64,000 nucleotides of DNA from Stenotrophomonas sp. SAM-B (GCF_013387485.1 NZ_JABBXB010000004.1:1-64000); one strand, 5' to 3'. Positions 17,832 to 27,294 are shown, numbered from the stretch's first letter. Program-made: numbers and translations. The notes: generated from the sequence alone by a model not told the origin.

Positions 17832-19118
17832 TCACCACAACGCATCCCGCAGCTTGTACCAGGACATCGCCGCGACCAGCAGCGGCGTCCGCAGCATGCG
17901 CCCGCCGGGGAAGGGCCGGTGCGGGATGCGTTCGAACACATCCAGGCGCTCGGCCTGCCCGGCGATGGCCTCGGCCAGGACCTGGCCGGCGAGCCCGGCT
18001 GCCGCCACGCCGTGGCCCGAGAAGCCCTGCGCGAAATAGACATTCGGGGTGAGCCGGCCCCAATGCGGGGCGCGGTTGCGGGTGATGTCGACATAGCCAC
18101 CCCAGACGAACTCCAGTTCCACATCGGCCAGCTGCGGGAACACCGCGCGCATGCGCCGGGTCATGACCCCGCGCAGGCCGGGTGGGGGCAGGGCGGAGTA
18201 GCTGGCCTGGCCGCCGAACAGCAGGCGGTGGTCGCGGCTCAGCCGGAAATAGTCCAGCGCCCAGCTGACATCGGCCACGGCCATGTCGTTGCGGATCAGC
18301 GACTGCGCGCGTGCCTGGCCCAGCACCGTACTGGCGCCGATATACGTACCCACCGGCATGATCCGCGATTCCAACTCCGGCGCGATGCCTTCCAGCCACG
18401 CGTTGCCGGCGATCACCACATGGTCGGCTGTTACCGTGCCGTGCGCGGTGCGCAGTTGCGGCCGTGCCCCTCGGATCAGCTGCAGGACCGGCGACTGTTC
18501 GTGGATCACCGCCCCGGCCCCCTCGGCCGCGCGCGCCAGGCCTTGCGCATAGGCCAGCGGATGCAGGTGGCCGCTGTGGGGATCGAACATGGCCCCGCGG
18601 TAGCGCGGGCTGTCCAGCTGTCCGCGCAACTGCGCGCGGTCCCACCACTCCAGGGGATAGTCGTAGCGCTGGGCCAGATCCATCAGCCCGGCACGCAGCA
18701 TGCGCTCCTGGCGGGGTTTGATCGGCACGCTGGCATGGCCGTCACGCCAGTCGCAGTCGATCTGGTGGCGGGCGATGCGGTCGCGCAGCAGGCGCATGCC
18801 GTCGCGTGAAAACGCGAACAGCGCCCGCGCGTCCTCGGCGCCGACCAGATGCTCCAGCGTATCCACTTCGCAGCCGTAGCCGACGATCGCCTGGCCGCCG
18901 TTGCGGCCGGAGGCGCCCCAGCCGACACGATGGGCCTCCAGCAGCACGACGCGATAGCCGCGCTCGGCCAGGGTCAGGGCGGCGGAGAGTCCGGTGTAGC
19001 CGGCGCCGAGCACGCAGACATCGGCGTTCAGGTCGCCGGCCAGCGGCGCACGCAGTGGCGTGCCAGGCACGCTGTCGGCGTACCAGCTCGGCGCGTGCGC
19101 TTCGCCGGCGGCGGTCAC
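17832..19118 (-). CDS. puuB: Gamma-glutamylputrescine oxidase (PuuB-like)
   Basis: A 428-residue FAD-dependent amine oxidase of the DadA/GlpD-like family. The dinucleotide-binding motif VCVLGAGYTGLSAALTLAE lies near residues 32-50, followed by GWGASGRNGGQ. It ends with the flavin-proximal sequence YFAQGFSGHGVAAAGLAG. It oxidises gamma-glutamylputrescine to the aldehyde used by PuuC. No ATG fits the family start; GTG 19118 gives a length and N-terminus (SWYADSV) like E. coli PuuB at 426 residues. The open frame extends further upstream without similarity. Divergent from puuD-puuA, so the 196-bp gap probably holds both promoters. Confidence 0.85.
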   Translation of the reverse strand: MTAAGEAHAPSWYADSVPGTPLRAPLAGDLNADVCVLGAGYTGLSAALTLAERGYRVVLLEAHRVGWGASGRNGGQAIVGYGCEVDTLEHLVGAEDARALFAFSRDGMRLLRDRIARHQIDCDWRDGHASVPIKPRQERMLRAGLMDLAQRYDYPLEWWDRAQLRGQLDSPRYRGAMFDPHSGHLHPLAYAQGLARAAEGAGAVIHEQSPVLQLIRGARPQLRTAHGTVTADHVVIAGNAWLEGIAPELESRIMPVGTYIGASTVLGQARAQSLIRNDMAVADVSWALDYFRLSRDHRLLFGGQASYSALPPPGLRGVMTRRMRAVFPQLADVELEFVWGGYVDITRNRAPHWGRLTPNVYFAQGFSGHGVAAAGLAGQVLAEAIAGQAERLDVFERIPHRPFPGGRMLRTPLLVAAMSWYKLRDALW

Positions 19119-19314
19119 GCCGGGCACCGGCGGAAAAAGGTGAGGACGACAATCATGGACAGAGGATGCCAGCAACCGACGCGCGGAACAGCACGCAGTC
19201 TGTCGCAGCCTTTGCCGCCGGCATGTGATGGGTCGTGCTTCGCCGGCGCGGCCGCGTGTTGCGCGGGGTCTGCGCGCAGGGGTAACGTGGCCGCAGGTCA
19301 TCCGAGCATGACGC

Positions 19315-20073
19315 ATGGTCTCGCCCCCCTGGGTCGGCCTGCCCACCGACAGCACGATGCTGGGCCATCACCGCTTCGCCGCGGCGGGTGAGAAGTACCT
19401 CCGCGCGCTGGTCGAGGCGGCCGGCGTCACGCCGGTGCTGCTGCCCAGCCTGCAGCCGCCGTTGCCGGCCGCGCATTGGCTGGATCGCCTGCAGGGCGTG
19501 CTTCTCACCGGCGCGGTGAGCAACATCGAGCCGCATCTGTATGCCGGGCCGCCCAGTTGGCCGGGCAACCGCCATGATCCGGCCCGTGATGCGAACGCGC
19601 TGTCGCTCCTGCACGAAGCGCTGGCGCGCGACCTGCCGGTGCTGGCGATCTGCCGCGGTTTCCAGGAGTTGAACGTGGCCCTGGGCGGCAGCCTGCATCC
19701 GCGTGTGCACGAGGTACCGGGGATGAGCGATCATCGTGAAGATCCGGACGCGCCCGTCGAGGTGCAGTATGGTCCTGCACATGACATCCGGCTGTCCGAC
19801 GGCGGTTGGCTGGCCGGTTGGGCCGGGGCATCGTCGGCGCGGGTCAATTCCGTGCACGGGCAGGGCATCGATCGCTTGGCCGAGGGGCTGCAGATCGAGG
19901 CCGTCGCCGAGGACGGCCTGATCGAGGCCGCGCGCAGCACCACGCATCGTTTCGTGCTCGGGGTGCAGTGGCATCCGGAGTGGCGGGTGGCCGACAATCC
20001 GTTCTATCACAGTATTTTCCATGCCTTCGGCGATGCTTGTCGCCGCAACTCCCTTACAGCAGACCGGTCATGA
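19315..20073 (+). CDS. puuD: Gamma-glutamyl-GABA hydrolase (PuuD)
   Basis: A 252-residue class I glutamine-amidotransferase-fold hydrolase. The nucleophile elbow is AICRGFQELN (Cys near residue 115), and the histidine/glutamate pair is in GVQWHPEW near the C-terminus. It releases GABA and glutamate from gamma-glutamyl-GABA. Its stop overlaps the puuA start (ATGA), a sign of coupled translation. First gene of the plus-strand puuD-puuA pair. Confidence 0.92.
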   Translation: MVSPPWVGLPTDSTMLGHHRFAAAGEKYLRALVEAAGVTPVLLPSLQPPLPAAHWLDRLQGVLLTGAVSNIEPHLYAGPPSWPGNRHDPARDANALSLLHEALARDLPVLAICRGFQELNVALGGSLHPRVHEVPGMSDHREDPDAPVEVQYGPAHDIRLSDGGWLAGWAGASSARVNSVHGQGIDRLAEGLQIEAVAEDGLIEAARSTTHRFVLGVQWHPEWRVADNPFYHSIFHAFGDACRRNSLTADRS

Positions 20074-21467
20074 CCACCCGAACGCGTTCGCGCAAAGCCG
20101 CCGCCCCCAAGCCTGTTCCGCAGGAGAGCACGCTGCTGCGCTGGCTCAAGGACCGGCGGATCACCGAGGTGGAGTGCCTGGTGCCGGACATCACCGGCAA
20201 TGCCCGCGGCAAGATCATTCCGGCCGACAAGTTCTCGCACGATTACGGCACTCGCCTGCCGGAAGGCATCTTCGCCACGACGGTCACCGGCGAATTCCCG
20301 GACGACTATTACGAGCTGACCTCCCCCTCGGATTCGGACATGATCCTGCGCCCTGATGCCGACACCGTCCGCATGGTGCCGTGGGCGACCGATCCGACCG
20401 CGCAGGTCATCCATGACTGTTTCACCAAGACCGGCGAGCCGCATGAGCTGGCCCCGCGCAACGTGCTGCGTCGCGTCCTCAATGCCTATGCCGAACTGGG
20501 CCTGCGCCCGGTGGTGGCACCGGAGCTCGAGTTCTTCCTGGTCCAGAAGAACACCGATCCGGACTTCCCGCTGCTGCCGCCGGCCGGCCGCTCCGGGCGA
20601 CCGGAGACGGCGCGCCAGTCCTACTCCATCGATGCGGTCAACGAGTTCGATCCGATCCTCGATCTGATGTACGACTACTGCGATGCGATGAAGCTGGACG
20701 TGGACACGCTGATCCACGAATCCGGCGCGGCGCAGCTGGAGGTCAACTTCACCCACGCCAACGCGATGGACCTGGCCGACCAGGTGTTCCTGTTCAAGCG
20801 CACCATGCGCGAATCGGCGATGCGCCACGGCATCTATGCCACGTTCCTGGCCAAGCCGATGGAGAACGAGCCGGGCAGTGCGATGCACATCCACCAGAGC
20901 CTGCTGAAGATCAGCGATGGCAGCAATGTGTTCACCGGCGAGCATGGCGGTGAGGATTTCAGCCCGCTGTTCGGCCACTACCTGGCCGGCCTGCAGAAAT
21001 ACGTGCCGGCCGCGATGGCGTTCTTCGCGCCGAACGTCAACTCTTACCGCCGGCTGATGTTCGGCGAAGTCTCGCCCAGCAACGTGCACTGGGGCTTCGA
21101 CAACCGCACCTGCGGGCTGCGGGTGCCGCTGGACACGCCCGAGAACATGCGGGTGGAAAGCCGGTTCGCTGGTTCGGACGCCAACCCCTACCTCGCGATC
21201 GCCGCGACCCTGGCCGCCGGGCTGCTCGGCATCCGCGAGCAGGGCTCGCCGACCGCGCCGATCAGCGGCAGCGCCAAGGAGCTCGGCTACGACCTGCCGC
21301 GCTCGCTGGGCGAGGCGCTGGACGGGCTGGAAGGCTGCCCGGAGCTGCGCGAGATGCTCGGCGAGCGCTTCTGCCGCGCCTATGTGTCGGTCAAGCGCAA
21401 GGAATACGAGACGTTCTTCCGGGTGATCAGCTCCTGGGAGCGCGAGTTCCTGCTGCTCAACGTCTGA
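20070..21467 (+). CDS. puuA: Gamma-glutamylputrescine synthetase (PuuA)
   Basis: A 465-residue glutamine-synthetase-fold ligase. The active-site motifs are visible: VVAPELEFFLV (metal ligands), GSAMHIHQSL, and NSYRRLMFGEVSPSNVHW with NRTCGLRVP for ATP/glutamate. An N-terminal region of about 30 residues precedes LRWLKDRRITEVE. It joins glutamate to putrescine with ATP, the first step of the Puu pathway. ATG 20070 overlaps the puuD stop and is preferred over the longer open frame. A true glutamine synthetase is less likely given the puu neighbours and sequence type. Confidence 0.92.
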   Translation: MTTRTRSRKAAAPKPVPQESTLLRWLKDRRITEVECLVPDITGNARGKIIPADKFSHDYGTRLPEGIFATTVTGEFPDDYYELTSPSDSDMILRPDADTVRMVPWATDPTAQVIHDCFTKTGEPHELAPRNVLRRVLNAYAELGLRPVVAPELEFFLVQKNTDPDFPLLPPAGRSGRPETARQSYSIDAVNEFDPILDLMYDYCDAMKLDVDTLIHESGAAQLEVNFTHANAMDLADQVFLFKRTMRESAMRHGIYATFLAKPMENEPGSAMHIHQSLLKISDGSNVFTGEHGGEDFSPLFGHYLAGLQKYVPAAMAFFAPNVNSYRRLMFGEVSPSNVHWGFDNRTCGLRVPLDTPENMRVESRFAGSDANPYLAIAATLAAGLLGIREQGSPTAPISGSAKELGYDLPRSLGEALDGLEGCPELREMLGERFCRAYVSVKRKEYETFFRVISSWEREFLLLNV

Positions 21468-21599
21468 CCCCAGGCACCCCATCCGGCATGGCCGTGAGGG
21501 CCGTGTGCTGGGAAAATGGGGACATGCCCGGTAGGCTGGCACCCGTTGCGCCGGTCCGGCCGGTTCCCCCCAACTCGCACCTGACCTGTGGAGAGTCCG

Positions 21600-22706
21600 A
21601 TGAAGCTGCGAATCCTCACCCTCGGCATTGCCGTATCCGTGCTGACCGCCTGTGGCGGCGGTGACAAGCAGGACGACGCCAAGGTGCTGAACGTCTACAA
21701 CTACAGCGATTACATCGCCGAAGACACCATCCCGAATTTCGAGAAAGCCACCGGCACCAAGGTGACCTATGACGTGTTCGACAGCGATGAGATGGTCGAA
21801 ACCAAGCTGCTGGCCGGTAACAGCGGGTACGACGTGGTCGTGCCGACGCTGAACTTCTTCGGCCGCCAGATCAAGGCCGGCGTGTTCCTGCCGCTGGACA
21901 AGAGCAGGATCCCGAACCTGGCCAATCTCGATCCGAGCGTGATGAAGCGCATCGCGCAGCAGGATCCCGGCAACGAATACGGCGTGCCGTACATGATCGG
22001 CACCACCGGCATCGGCTACAACGTGGAGCTGCTCAAGCAGCGCTTCGGTGGCAGCACCGAGATCGCCAACAGCTGGGACCTGATCTTCAAGCCCGAAAAC
22101 ATCGCCAAGATGAAGGACTGCGGGATCACGATCCTGGATACGCCGTCGGACATGATCCCGATCGCGCTGCATTACCTGGGCGAGGATCCGCACAGCCAGG
22201 ACCCGGCCACGCTGGAGAAGGCCGCCGCGCTGCTCAAGACCATCCGCCCGTACGTGCAGAACTTCCACTCCTCGCAGTACGTGGGCTCGCTGGCCAACGG
22301 CGGTACCTGCCTGGTGGTGGGCTGGTCCGGTGACATCATCCAGGCCCGTGACCGCGCGGCCGAGGCCTCCAACGGCGTGACCGTGGCGTACTCGATCCCG
22401 CGCGAAGGCGCCCCGCAGTGGTTCGACATGCTGGCCATCCCCAAGGATGCCAAGCACCCGGAGGCCGCCTATGCCTTCATCAACTACCTGCTGGAGCCGA
22501 AGGTCGCCGCGGCCAACACCAACTTCATCCACTACGCCAACCCGGTGACCACGGCCACGCCGCTGGTGGACGAAGCGATCCGTACCGACCCGACCATCTA
22601 CCCGCCGGCCGATGTGGCGGCGAAGATGTTCACCTATTCGATCAACACGCCCGAGGTCGACAAGCTCTATACCCGGCTGTGGACCGAGGTGAAGACCGGG
22701 CGCTGA
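21600..22706 (+). CDS. potF: Putrescine/spermidine ABC transporter substrate-binding lipoprotein (PotF-like)
   Basis: A 368-residue periplasmic binding protein. It starts at ATG 21600 behind GGAGAG, with a lipoprotein signal ending in the lipobox LTAC at about residues 15-18. LNVYNYSDYIAEDTIPNFE is the classic PotD/PotF opening. Aromatic and acidic pocket residues such as NYSDY, VGWSGD and WFDM are in place. Lipid-anchored forms replace the soluble E. coli version in many gammaproteobacteria. It is followed by three tandem hairpins before potG. Confidence 0.93.
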   Translation: MKLRILTLGIAVSVLTACGGGDKQDDAKVLNVYNYSDYIAEDTIPNFEKATGTKVTYDVFDSDEMVETKLLAGNSGYDVVVPTLNFFGRQIKAGVFLPLDKSRIPNLANLDPSVMKRIAQQDPGNEYGVPYMIGTTGIGYNVELLKQRFGGSTEIANSWDLIFKPENIAKMKDCGITILDTPSDMIPIALHYLGEDPHSQDPATLEKAAALLKTIRPYVQNFHSSQYVGSLANGGTCLVVGWSGDIIQARDRAAEASNGVTVAYSIPREGAPQWFDMLAIPKDAKHPEAAYAFINYLLEPKVAAANTNFIHYANPVTTATPLVDEAIRTDPTIYPPADVAAKMFTYSINTPEVDKLYTRLWTEVKTGR

Positions 22707-22716
22707 CCCGCCCCTG

Positions 22717-22792
22717 CGACGCCGGCCCCGTGCCGGCGTCGTCGTTTCAGGGGGAGGGGCGGCAATCCGCCCCGGGCCCGGCGAAGCGGGCC
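22717..22792 (+). terminator. Three consecutive hairpins between potF and potG
   Basis: Hairpin 1 pairs CGACGCCGGC (22717-22726) with GCCGGCGTCG (22732-22741) and precedes TCGTTTC. Hairpin 2 pairs GGGGCGG with CCGCCCC (22756-22773). Hairpin 3 pairs GGCCCG with CGGGCC (22775-22792). They may act as a leaky terminator or mRNA stabiliser, giving more binding protein than permease. Confidence 0.6.
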
Positions 22793-22878
22793 GCCCGACC
22801 GGGTAGCGCATGACGCCACGACGACCGGTAAAATGGGATGCTCCCCCCGTCCTGCCGCCGCTCCCGGAGCCGCCCCCC

Positions 22879-24012
22879 ATGCCATTTGAAGCCAAGCCGG
22901 AAGGCGCGGTCCTCCCGGTCCTGGAACCGGGCTACCTGTCCATCCGCGCGCTGCGCAAGGAGTTCGACGGCTTCGTCGCGCTCGATGACGTCACCCTCGA
23001 CGTGCGCAAGGGCGAAATCTTCGCGCTGCTTGGTGGCTCCGGCAGCGGCAAATCCACGCTGCTGCGCTGCCTGGGCGGCTTCGAGACACCGACCCAGGGC
23101 ACCATCGACCTGGACGGCCAGCGCATCAACGCGCTGCCGCCGTACCAGCGCCCGATCAACATGATGTTCCAGTCCTATGCGCTGTTCCCGCACATGACGG
23201 TGGAGCAGAACATCGCCTTCGGCCTGAAGCAGGACGGCATGGCCCGCGATGCGATCAACCGCCGCGTCGGCGAAATGCTGGAACTGGTGCAGCTGGGCAA
23301 GCTGGCCAAGCGCAAACCGCACCAGCTGTCCGGCGGCCAGCAGCAGCGCGTGGCGCTGGCGCGGTCGCTGGCCAAGGGTCCGAAGCTGCTGTTGCTGGAT
23401 GAGCCGATGGGCGCGCTCGACAAGAAGCTGCGCTCGCAGATGCAGCTGGAGCTGGTCAACATCATCGAGACCACCGGGGTGACCTGCGTGATGGTCACCC
23501 ACGATCAGGAAGAGGCCATGACCATGGCCACCCGGATCGCGGTGATGGACGCCGGGTGGATCCAGCAGGTCGGCAAGCCGGATGAAATCTACGAGCAGCC
23601 GGCCAACCGCTTCGTGGCCGAGTTCATCGGCTCGGTGAACCTGTTCGACGGCGTGCTGGATGAAGACCTTCCCGAGTACGTCACCGTGCGCACGCCGCTG
23701 TTCCCCGCGCCGATCTACGTCGCCCACGGCATCACCGGCTACGAAGGCCAGCCGGTGGCGTTCGCGCTGCGCCCGGAGAAGGTGATGATCGGCAAGGACG
23801 AGCCGGCCGGCGACACCAACAAGGCCCAGGGCGTGATCGAGGAGATCGCCTATTTCGGCAGTCACTCGGTGTTCCATGTGCGACTGCCGAGCGGGGCCAA
23901 GGTGCTGTCCAACTTCGCCAACTCGCAGCGCTGGGCCAGCGATGGCCTGACCTGGGGTGACACCGTGTGGGTGCACTGGCGCGACAACGACGGCGTGGTG
24001 CTGACCTCATGA
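22879..24012 (+). CDS. potG: Polyamine ABC transporter ATPase (PotG)
   Basis: A 377-residue ABC ATPase. Walker A is LLGGSGSGKST, the Q-loop is in NMMFQSYALFPHMTV, the signature is LSGGQQQR and Walker B is LLLLDEPMGALD. H-loop VTHDQEEAM and a C-terminal TOBE-like domain with VAFALRPEKVMIG follow. It is very close to E. coli PotG over the ATPase core. ATG 22879 has GGAG nine bases upstream and is preferred to the in-frame ATG 22810. The stop overlaps potH (ATGA). Confidence 0.95.
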   Translation: MPFEAKPEGAVLPVLEPGYLSIRALRKEFDGFVALDDVTLDVRKGEIFALLGGSGSGKSTLLRCLGGFETPTQGTIDLDGQRINALPPYQRPINMMFQSYALFPHMTVEQNIAFGLKQDGMARDAINRRVGEMLELVQLGKLAKRKPHQLSGGQQQRVALARSLAKGPKLLLLDEPMGALDKKLRSQMQLELVNIIETTGVTCVMVTHDQEEAMTMATRIAVMDAGWIQQVGKPDEIYEQPANRFVAEFIGSVNLFDGVLDEDLPEYVTVRTPLFPAPIYVAHGITGYEGQPVAFALRPEKVMIGKDEPAGDTNKAQGVIEEIAYFGSHSVFHVRLPSGAKVLSNFANSQRWASDGLTWGDTVWVHWRDNDGVVLTS

Positions 24013-24920
24013 GCGCGACCGGCTGGAAGCGCTGGCTCCCGGGCACGCGCGCCGGCGTGATCGCCGCGCCGTACCTGTGGCTGCTGCTGTTCTTCGCGGT
24101 GCCGTTCGTGATCATCCTGATGATCTCCTTCGCGCGCACCCAGGTCGGCTCGCCGCCGTACACCTGGCTGCTGGAGTACGTGGACGGCGCCTTCTCGCTC
24201 AAGCTCAACCTCGGCAGCTACGCGGCCCTGGTCAAGGACAACCAGTACCTGCTGGCGTACCTGAGCTCGATCAAGATCGCGGTGATCTCGACCCTGCTCA
24301 CCTTGCTGATCGGCTACCCGATGGCCTACGTGATCTCGCGGATGAGCCCGGCCGCGCGCAACGTGGCGATGATGCTGGTGGTGCTGCCCTCGTGGACCTC
24401 GTTCCTGATCCGCGTGTATGCCTGGATCGGCATCCTCGACCGCAACGGCCTGCTCAACCAGCTGCTGCTCAAGATCGGCGTGATCGATGCGCCGCTGCAG
24501 ATCCTGTACACCCCGACTGCGGCCTACATCGGCATCGTGTACTGCTATCTGCCGTTCATGGTGCTGCCGCTGTACGCCAACCTGGTCAAGCTGGACAACC
24601 GCCTGCTCGAGGCCGCCTACGATCTCGGCGCCAAGCCGTGGCAGGCCTTCCTGCGGATCACGTTGCCGCTGTCGCGCACCGGCATCATCGCCGGCTGCAT
24701 GCTGGTGATGATTCCGGCCGTGGGTGAATTCGTGATCCCGGAAATGCTGGGCGGGCCGGATACGCTGATGATCGGGCGCGTGCTGTGGGGCGAGTTCTTC
24801 AACAACCGCGACTGGCCGACGGCCTCGGCGGTGGCGATCGTGATGCTGGCCCTGCTGCTGGTGCCGATCCTGCTGTTCAACCGCATGCAGCAGCGCGAGC
24901 TGGAAGGGAAGCTGGCATGA
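24009..24920 (+). CDS. potH: Polyamine ABC transporter permease (PotH)
   Basis: A 303-residue inner-membrane permease with six predicted helices. The EAA loop that contacts the ATPase is LLEAAYDLGAKPWQAFLRITLP (seen near residues 198-219, quoted here only as EAAYDLGAKPW). The ending VPILLFNRMQQRELEGK is typical. ATG 24009 overlaps the potG stop, and its own stop overlaps potI (ATGA), so potGHI are translated together. Confidence 0.95.
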   Translation: MSATGWKRWLPGTRAGVIAAPYLWLLLFFAVPFVIILMISFARTQVGSPPYTWLLEYVDGAFSLKLNLGSYAALVKDNQYLLAYLSSIKIAVISTLLTLLIGYPMAYVISRMSPAARNVAMMLVVLPSWTSFLIRVYAWIGILDRNGLLNQLLLKIGVIDAPLQILYTPTAAYIGIVYCYLPFMVLPLYANLVKLDNRLLEAAYDLGAKPWQAFLRITLPLSRTGIIAGCMLVMIPAVGEFVIPEMLGGPDTLMIGRVLWGEFFNNRDWPTASAVAIVMLALLLVPILLFNRMQQRELEGKLA

Positions 24921-25762
24921 GCATGGTACGCAGCAACCGCTGGCTGGGCTGGAGCCTGCTCGGGCTGGGCTTCGCCTTCCTGTACCTGCCGATCCTGTTG
25001 TTGATGGTGTACTCCTTCAACGCCTCCAAGCTCGCCACGGTCTGGTCGGGTTTCTCCACGCGCTGGTACGGCGAACTGTTCAACAACCGGCAGATCCTGG
25101 ATGCGCTCTGGATCAGCCTCAAGGTCGCGTTCTGGACCGCCTGTGCGGCCACCGTGCTCGGCACGATGGCGGCGATGGTGATGACCCGCATGCGCCGCTT
25201 CCCGGGCAAGACGCTGTTCGGAGCGTTGATCACCGCGCCGCTGGTGATGCCGGAAGTGATCCTGGGCTTCTCGCTGATGACCCTGCTGGTGGCGATGGGC
25301 GGCATCCCGGGCTTCCCCAGCCGCGGCGTGACCAGCATCTGGATCGCGCATGTCACGTTCACGTTGTCCTTCGTGACGGTGGTGGTGTCCTCGCGCCTGC
25401 AGGAACTGGACCGCTCGCTGGAAGAGGCCGCGATGGATCTCGGCGCCAGCCGGCTGAAGGTGTTCTTCCAGATCACCCTGCCGATCATCGCCCCGGCGCT
25501 GGTGGCCGGCTGGCTGCTGGCATTCACGCTGTCGCTGGATGACGTGGTGATCGCCAGCTTCGTGGCGGGGCCGAACTCGACCACCCTGCCGATGAAGGTG
25601 TTCTCCTCGGTGCGGATGGGCATCAAGCCCGAGATCAATGCGCTGGCCACCCTGATGGTGCTGGCGGTGTCGATCGCGGCGGTGATCGGGTGGTACATCA
25701 CCGCGCGCACGGAGAAGCGTCGCCAGCGCGACATGCAGATGGCGCTGCAGGACCCCGGCTGA
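24917..25762 (+). CDS. potI: Polyamine ABC transporter permease (PotI)
   Basis: A 281-residue permease paired with PotH. The six-helix topology begins with FAFLYLPILLLMVYSFNASK, the usual PotC/PotI opening. The EAA loop is EEAAMDLGASRLKVFFQITL. LSLDDVVIASFVAGPNSTTL is the characteristic C-terminal motif of this subfamily. Overlaps potH by four bases. The succinate-semialdehyde dehydrogenase gene follows after 75 bp, so uptake and catabolism may share a transcript. Confidence 0.95.
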   Translation: MSMVRSNRWLGWSLLGLGFAFLYLPILLLMVYSFNASKLATVWSGFSTRWYGELFNNRQILDALWISLKVAFWTACAATVLGTMAAMVMTRMRRFPGKTLFGALITAPLVMPEVILGFSLMTLLVAMGGIPGFPSRGVTSIWIAHVTFTLSFVTVVVSSRLQELDRSLEEAAMDLGASRLKVFFQITLPIIAPALVAGWLLAFTLSLDDVVIASFVAGPNSTTLPMKVFSSVRMGIKPEINALATLMVLAVSIAAVIGWYITARTEKRRQRDMQMALQDPG

Positions 25763-25837
25763 ACGTCATCCTGATCCGGCAACATCCGGATCACGTGGCC
25801 GGGCGCACACTGCGGGTCTGACTTTCGGAGACCCGCG

Positions 25838-27202
25838 ATGACCGTTGACATCATCAATCCTGCGACCGGCCAGGTCACGTATCGCCATGAACTGCTCACC
25901 GCCAAAGAGGTCGAGCAGCGCCTGGCCGCTGCCGCCGAGGCGTTCCCGGCCTGGGCCGCACGCTCGCTGCAGGAGCGCGGGGCGATCCTGCGTGCCATCG
26001 CCGCCCAGCTGCGCCAGCGCAAAGGCGACATCCAGCAGGCGATGACCAGCGAGATGGGCAAGCTCAAGGGGGAGGCGCTGGGCGAGATCGAGAAGTGCGC
26101 CGGGGCCTGCGAGTTCTACGCTGACCACGCGGCCGATTACCTCAAGCCGCAGCTGATCGATACCGAAGCCCAGCGCAGCTACGTGCGCTATGAGCCGATC
26201 GGCTGCGTGTTCGCGGTGATGCCGTGGAATTTCCCGATCTGGCAGGTGTTCCGTTTCCTCGCCCCGGCATTCATGGCCGGCAACGTGGCCCTGCTCAAGC
26301 ACGCCAGCAACGTGCCGCAGTGCGCGGACCTGATCCTGGCGATATGTCGCGACGGCGGCCTGCCCGAGGGCGTGTTCGATGTGCTGCACATCGACAACGA
26401 CCAGGCGGCCGAGGTGCTGCGCGACAAGCGGATCAAGGCGGTCACCCTGACCGGCAGCGAACGCGCCGGGCGGTCCATCGCGGCCAATGCCGGTGACCAG
26501 CTCAAGAAGTGCGTGATGGAGCTGGGCGGCAGCGACGCGTTCGTGGTGCTGGCCGACGCCGATCTCGAGAAGACGGTCGCCGCCGCGGTGAAGTCACGCT
26601 TCGACAACAGCGGCCAGACCTGCATCGCGGCCAAGCGCTTCATCGTGGTCGATGCGATCGCCGATGCCTTCGTGGAAAAGTTCGTCGCCGCGGCAGGCAA
26701 GCGCGTCTACGGCGATCCGCAGGACGAGACCACCACGCTGGCGCCGATGGCACGCGCGGACCTGCGCGACGAGCTGCACAAGCAGGTGCAGGACAGCATC
26801 GCCAAGGGCGCCACGCTGCTGCTCGGTGGCGAGCCGGTGGCCGGCTCGCACGCGGGCTACCCGGCAACCATCCTGGACAACGTCACCCCCGGCATGCCGG
26901 CCTATGACGAAGAGTTGTTCGGCCCGGCGGCCGCGATCCTGCGGGTCGGCGACGAGGCCGAGGCGCTGCGCGTGGCCAATGACACCAGCTTCGGGCTGGG
27001 GGGCAGCGTGTGGACCACCGACCCGGTGCGCGGCGAAGCGATTGCCCAGCAGCTGGAATGCGGTGCCGCCTTCGTCAACGCCATCGTCAAGAGCGACGTG
27101 CGCCTGCCGTTCGGCGGCAGCAAGCGCTCCGGCTTCGGCCGCGAACTGGCCGAGCACGGCATCCATGAGTTCATGAACATCAAGACCGTTTACGTGGCCT
27201 GA
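25838..27202 (+). CDS. NAD(P)-dependent succinate-semialdehyde dehydrogenase (Sad/GabD type)
   Basis: A 454-residue aldehyde dehydrogenase. PWNFPIWQVFRFLAPAFMAG and LTGSERAGRSIAA match the Sad (YneI) branch. The general base is in MELGGSDAFVVL, and the nucleophilic cysteine in NSGQTCIAAKRFIV. It is shorter than PuuC and lacks its N-terminal extension. It probably converts succinate semialdehyde from the GABA aminotransferase step to succinate, closing the polyamine route. Ends convergently with corA, with two REP hairpins between. Confidence 0.88.
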   Translation: MTVDIINPATGQVTYRHELLTAKEVEQRLAAAAEAFPAWAARSLQERGAILRAIAAQLRQRKGDIQQAMTSEMGKLKGEALGEIEKCAGACEFYADHAADYLKPQLIDTEAQRSYVRYEPIGCVFAVMPWNFPIWQVFRFLAPAFMAGNVALLKHASNVPQCADLILAICRDGGLPEGVFDVLHIDNDQAAEVLRDKRIKAVTLTGSERAGRSIAANAGDQLKKCVMELGGSDAFVVLADADLEKTVAAAVKSRFDNSGQTCIAAKRFIVVDAIADAFVEKFVAAAGKRVYGDPQDETTTLAPMARADLRDELHKQVQDSIAKGATLLLGGEPVAGSHAGYPATILDNVTPGMPAYDEELFGPAAAILRVGDEAEALRVANDTSFGLGGSVWTTDPVRGEAIAQQLECGAAFVNAIVKSDVRLPFGGSKRSGFGRELAEHGIHEFMNIKTVYVA

Positions 27203-27216
27203 TGCCACCGATCGGG

Positions 27217-27290
27217 GTAGGAGCCGACCGGTGGTCGGCTCACCGCCTTAACGGCCAACGGTCGCCGTCGTAGCGACCAACGGTCGCTAC
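27217..27290. repeat. Two GTAG-headed REP-like hairpins
   Basis: Repeat 1 (27217-27241) is GTAG then GAGCCGACC-GGT-GGTCGGCTC. Repeat 2 (27270-27290) is GTAGCGACC-AAC-GGTCGCTAC. They lie between convergent genes, and the corA stop TAG is only four bases beyond the second. They may serve as a two-way terminator. Confidence 0.7.
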
Positions 27291-27294
27291 CTAC

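Noticed and set aside
21468..21599. Riboswitch or small gene between puuA and potF
   Set aside because: Only weak GC-rich pairings are visible and no known aptamer or open frame is recognisable.
20007..22895. Open frame of about 960 codons antisense to puuA and potF
   Set aside because: It spans two clearly real genes and an intergenic region, with His/Arg/Gly-rich low-complexity translation and no recognisable motif.
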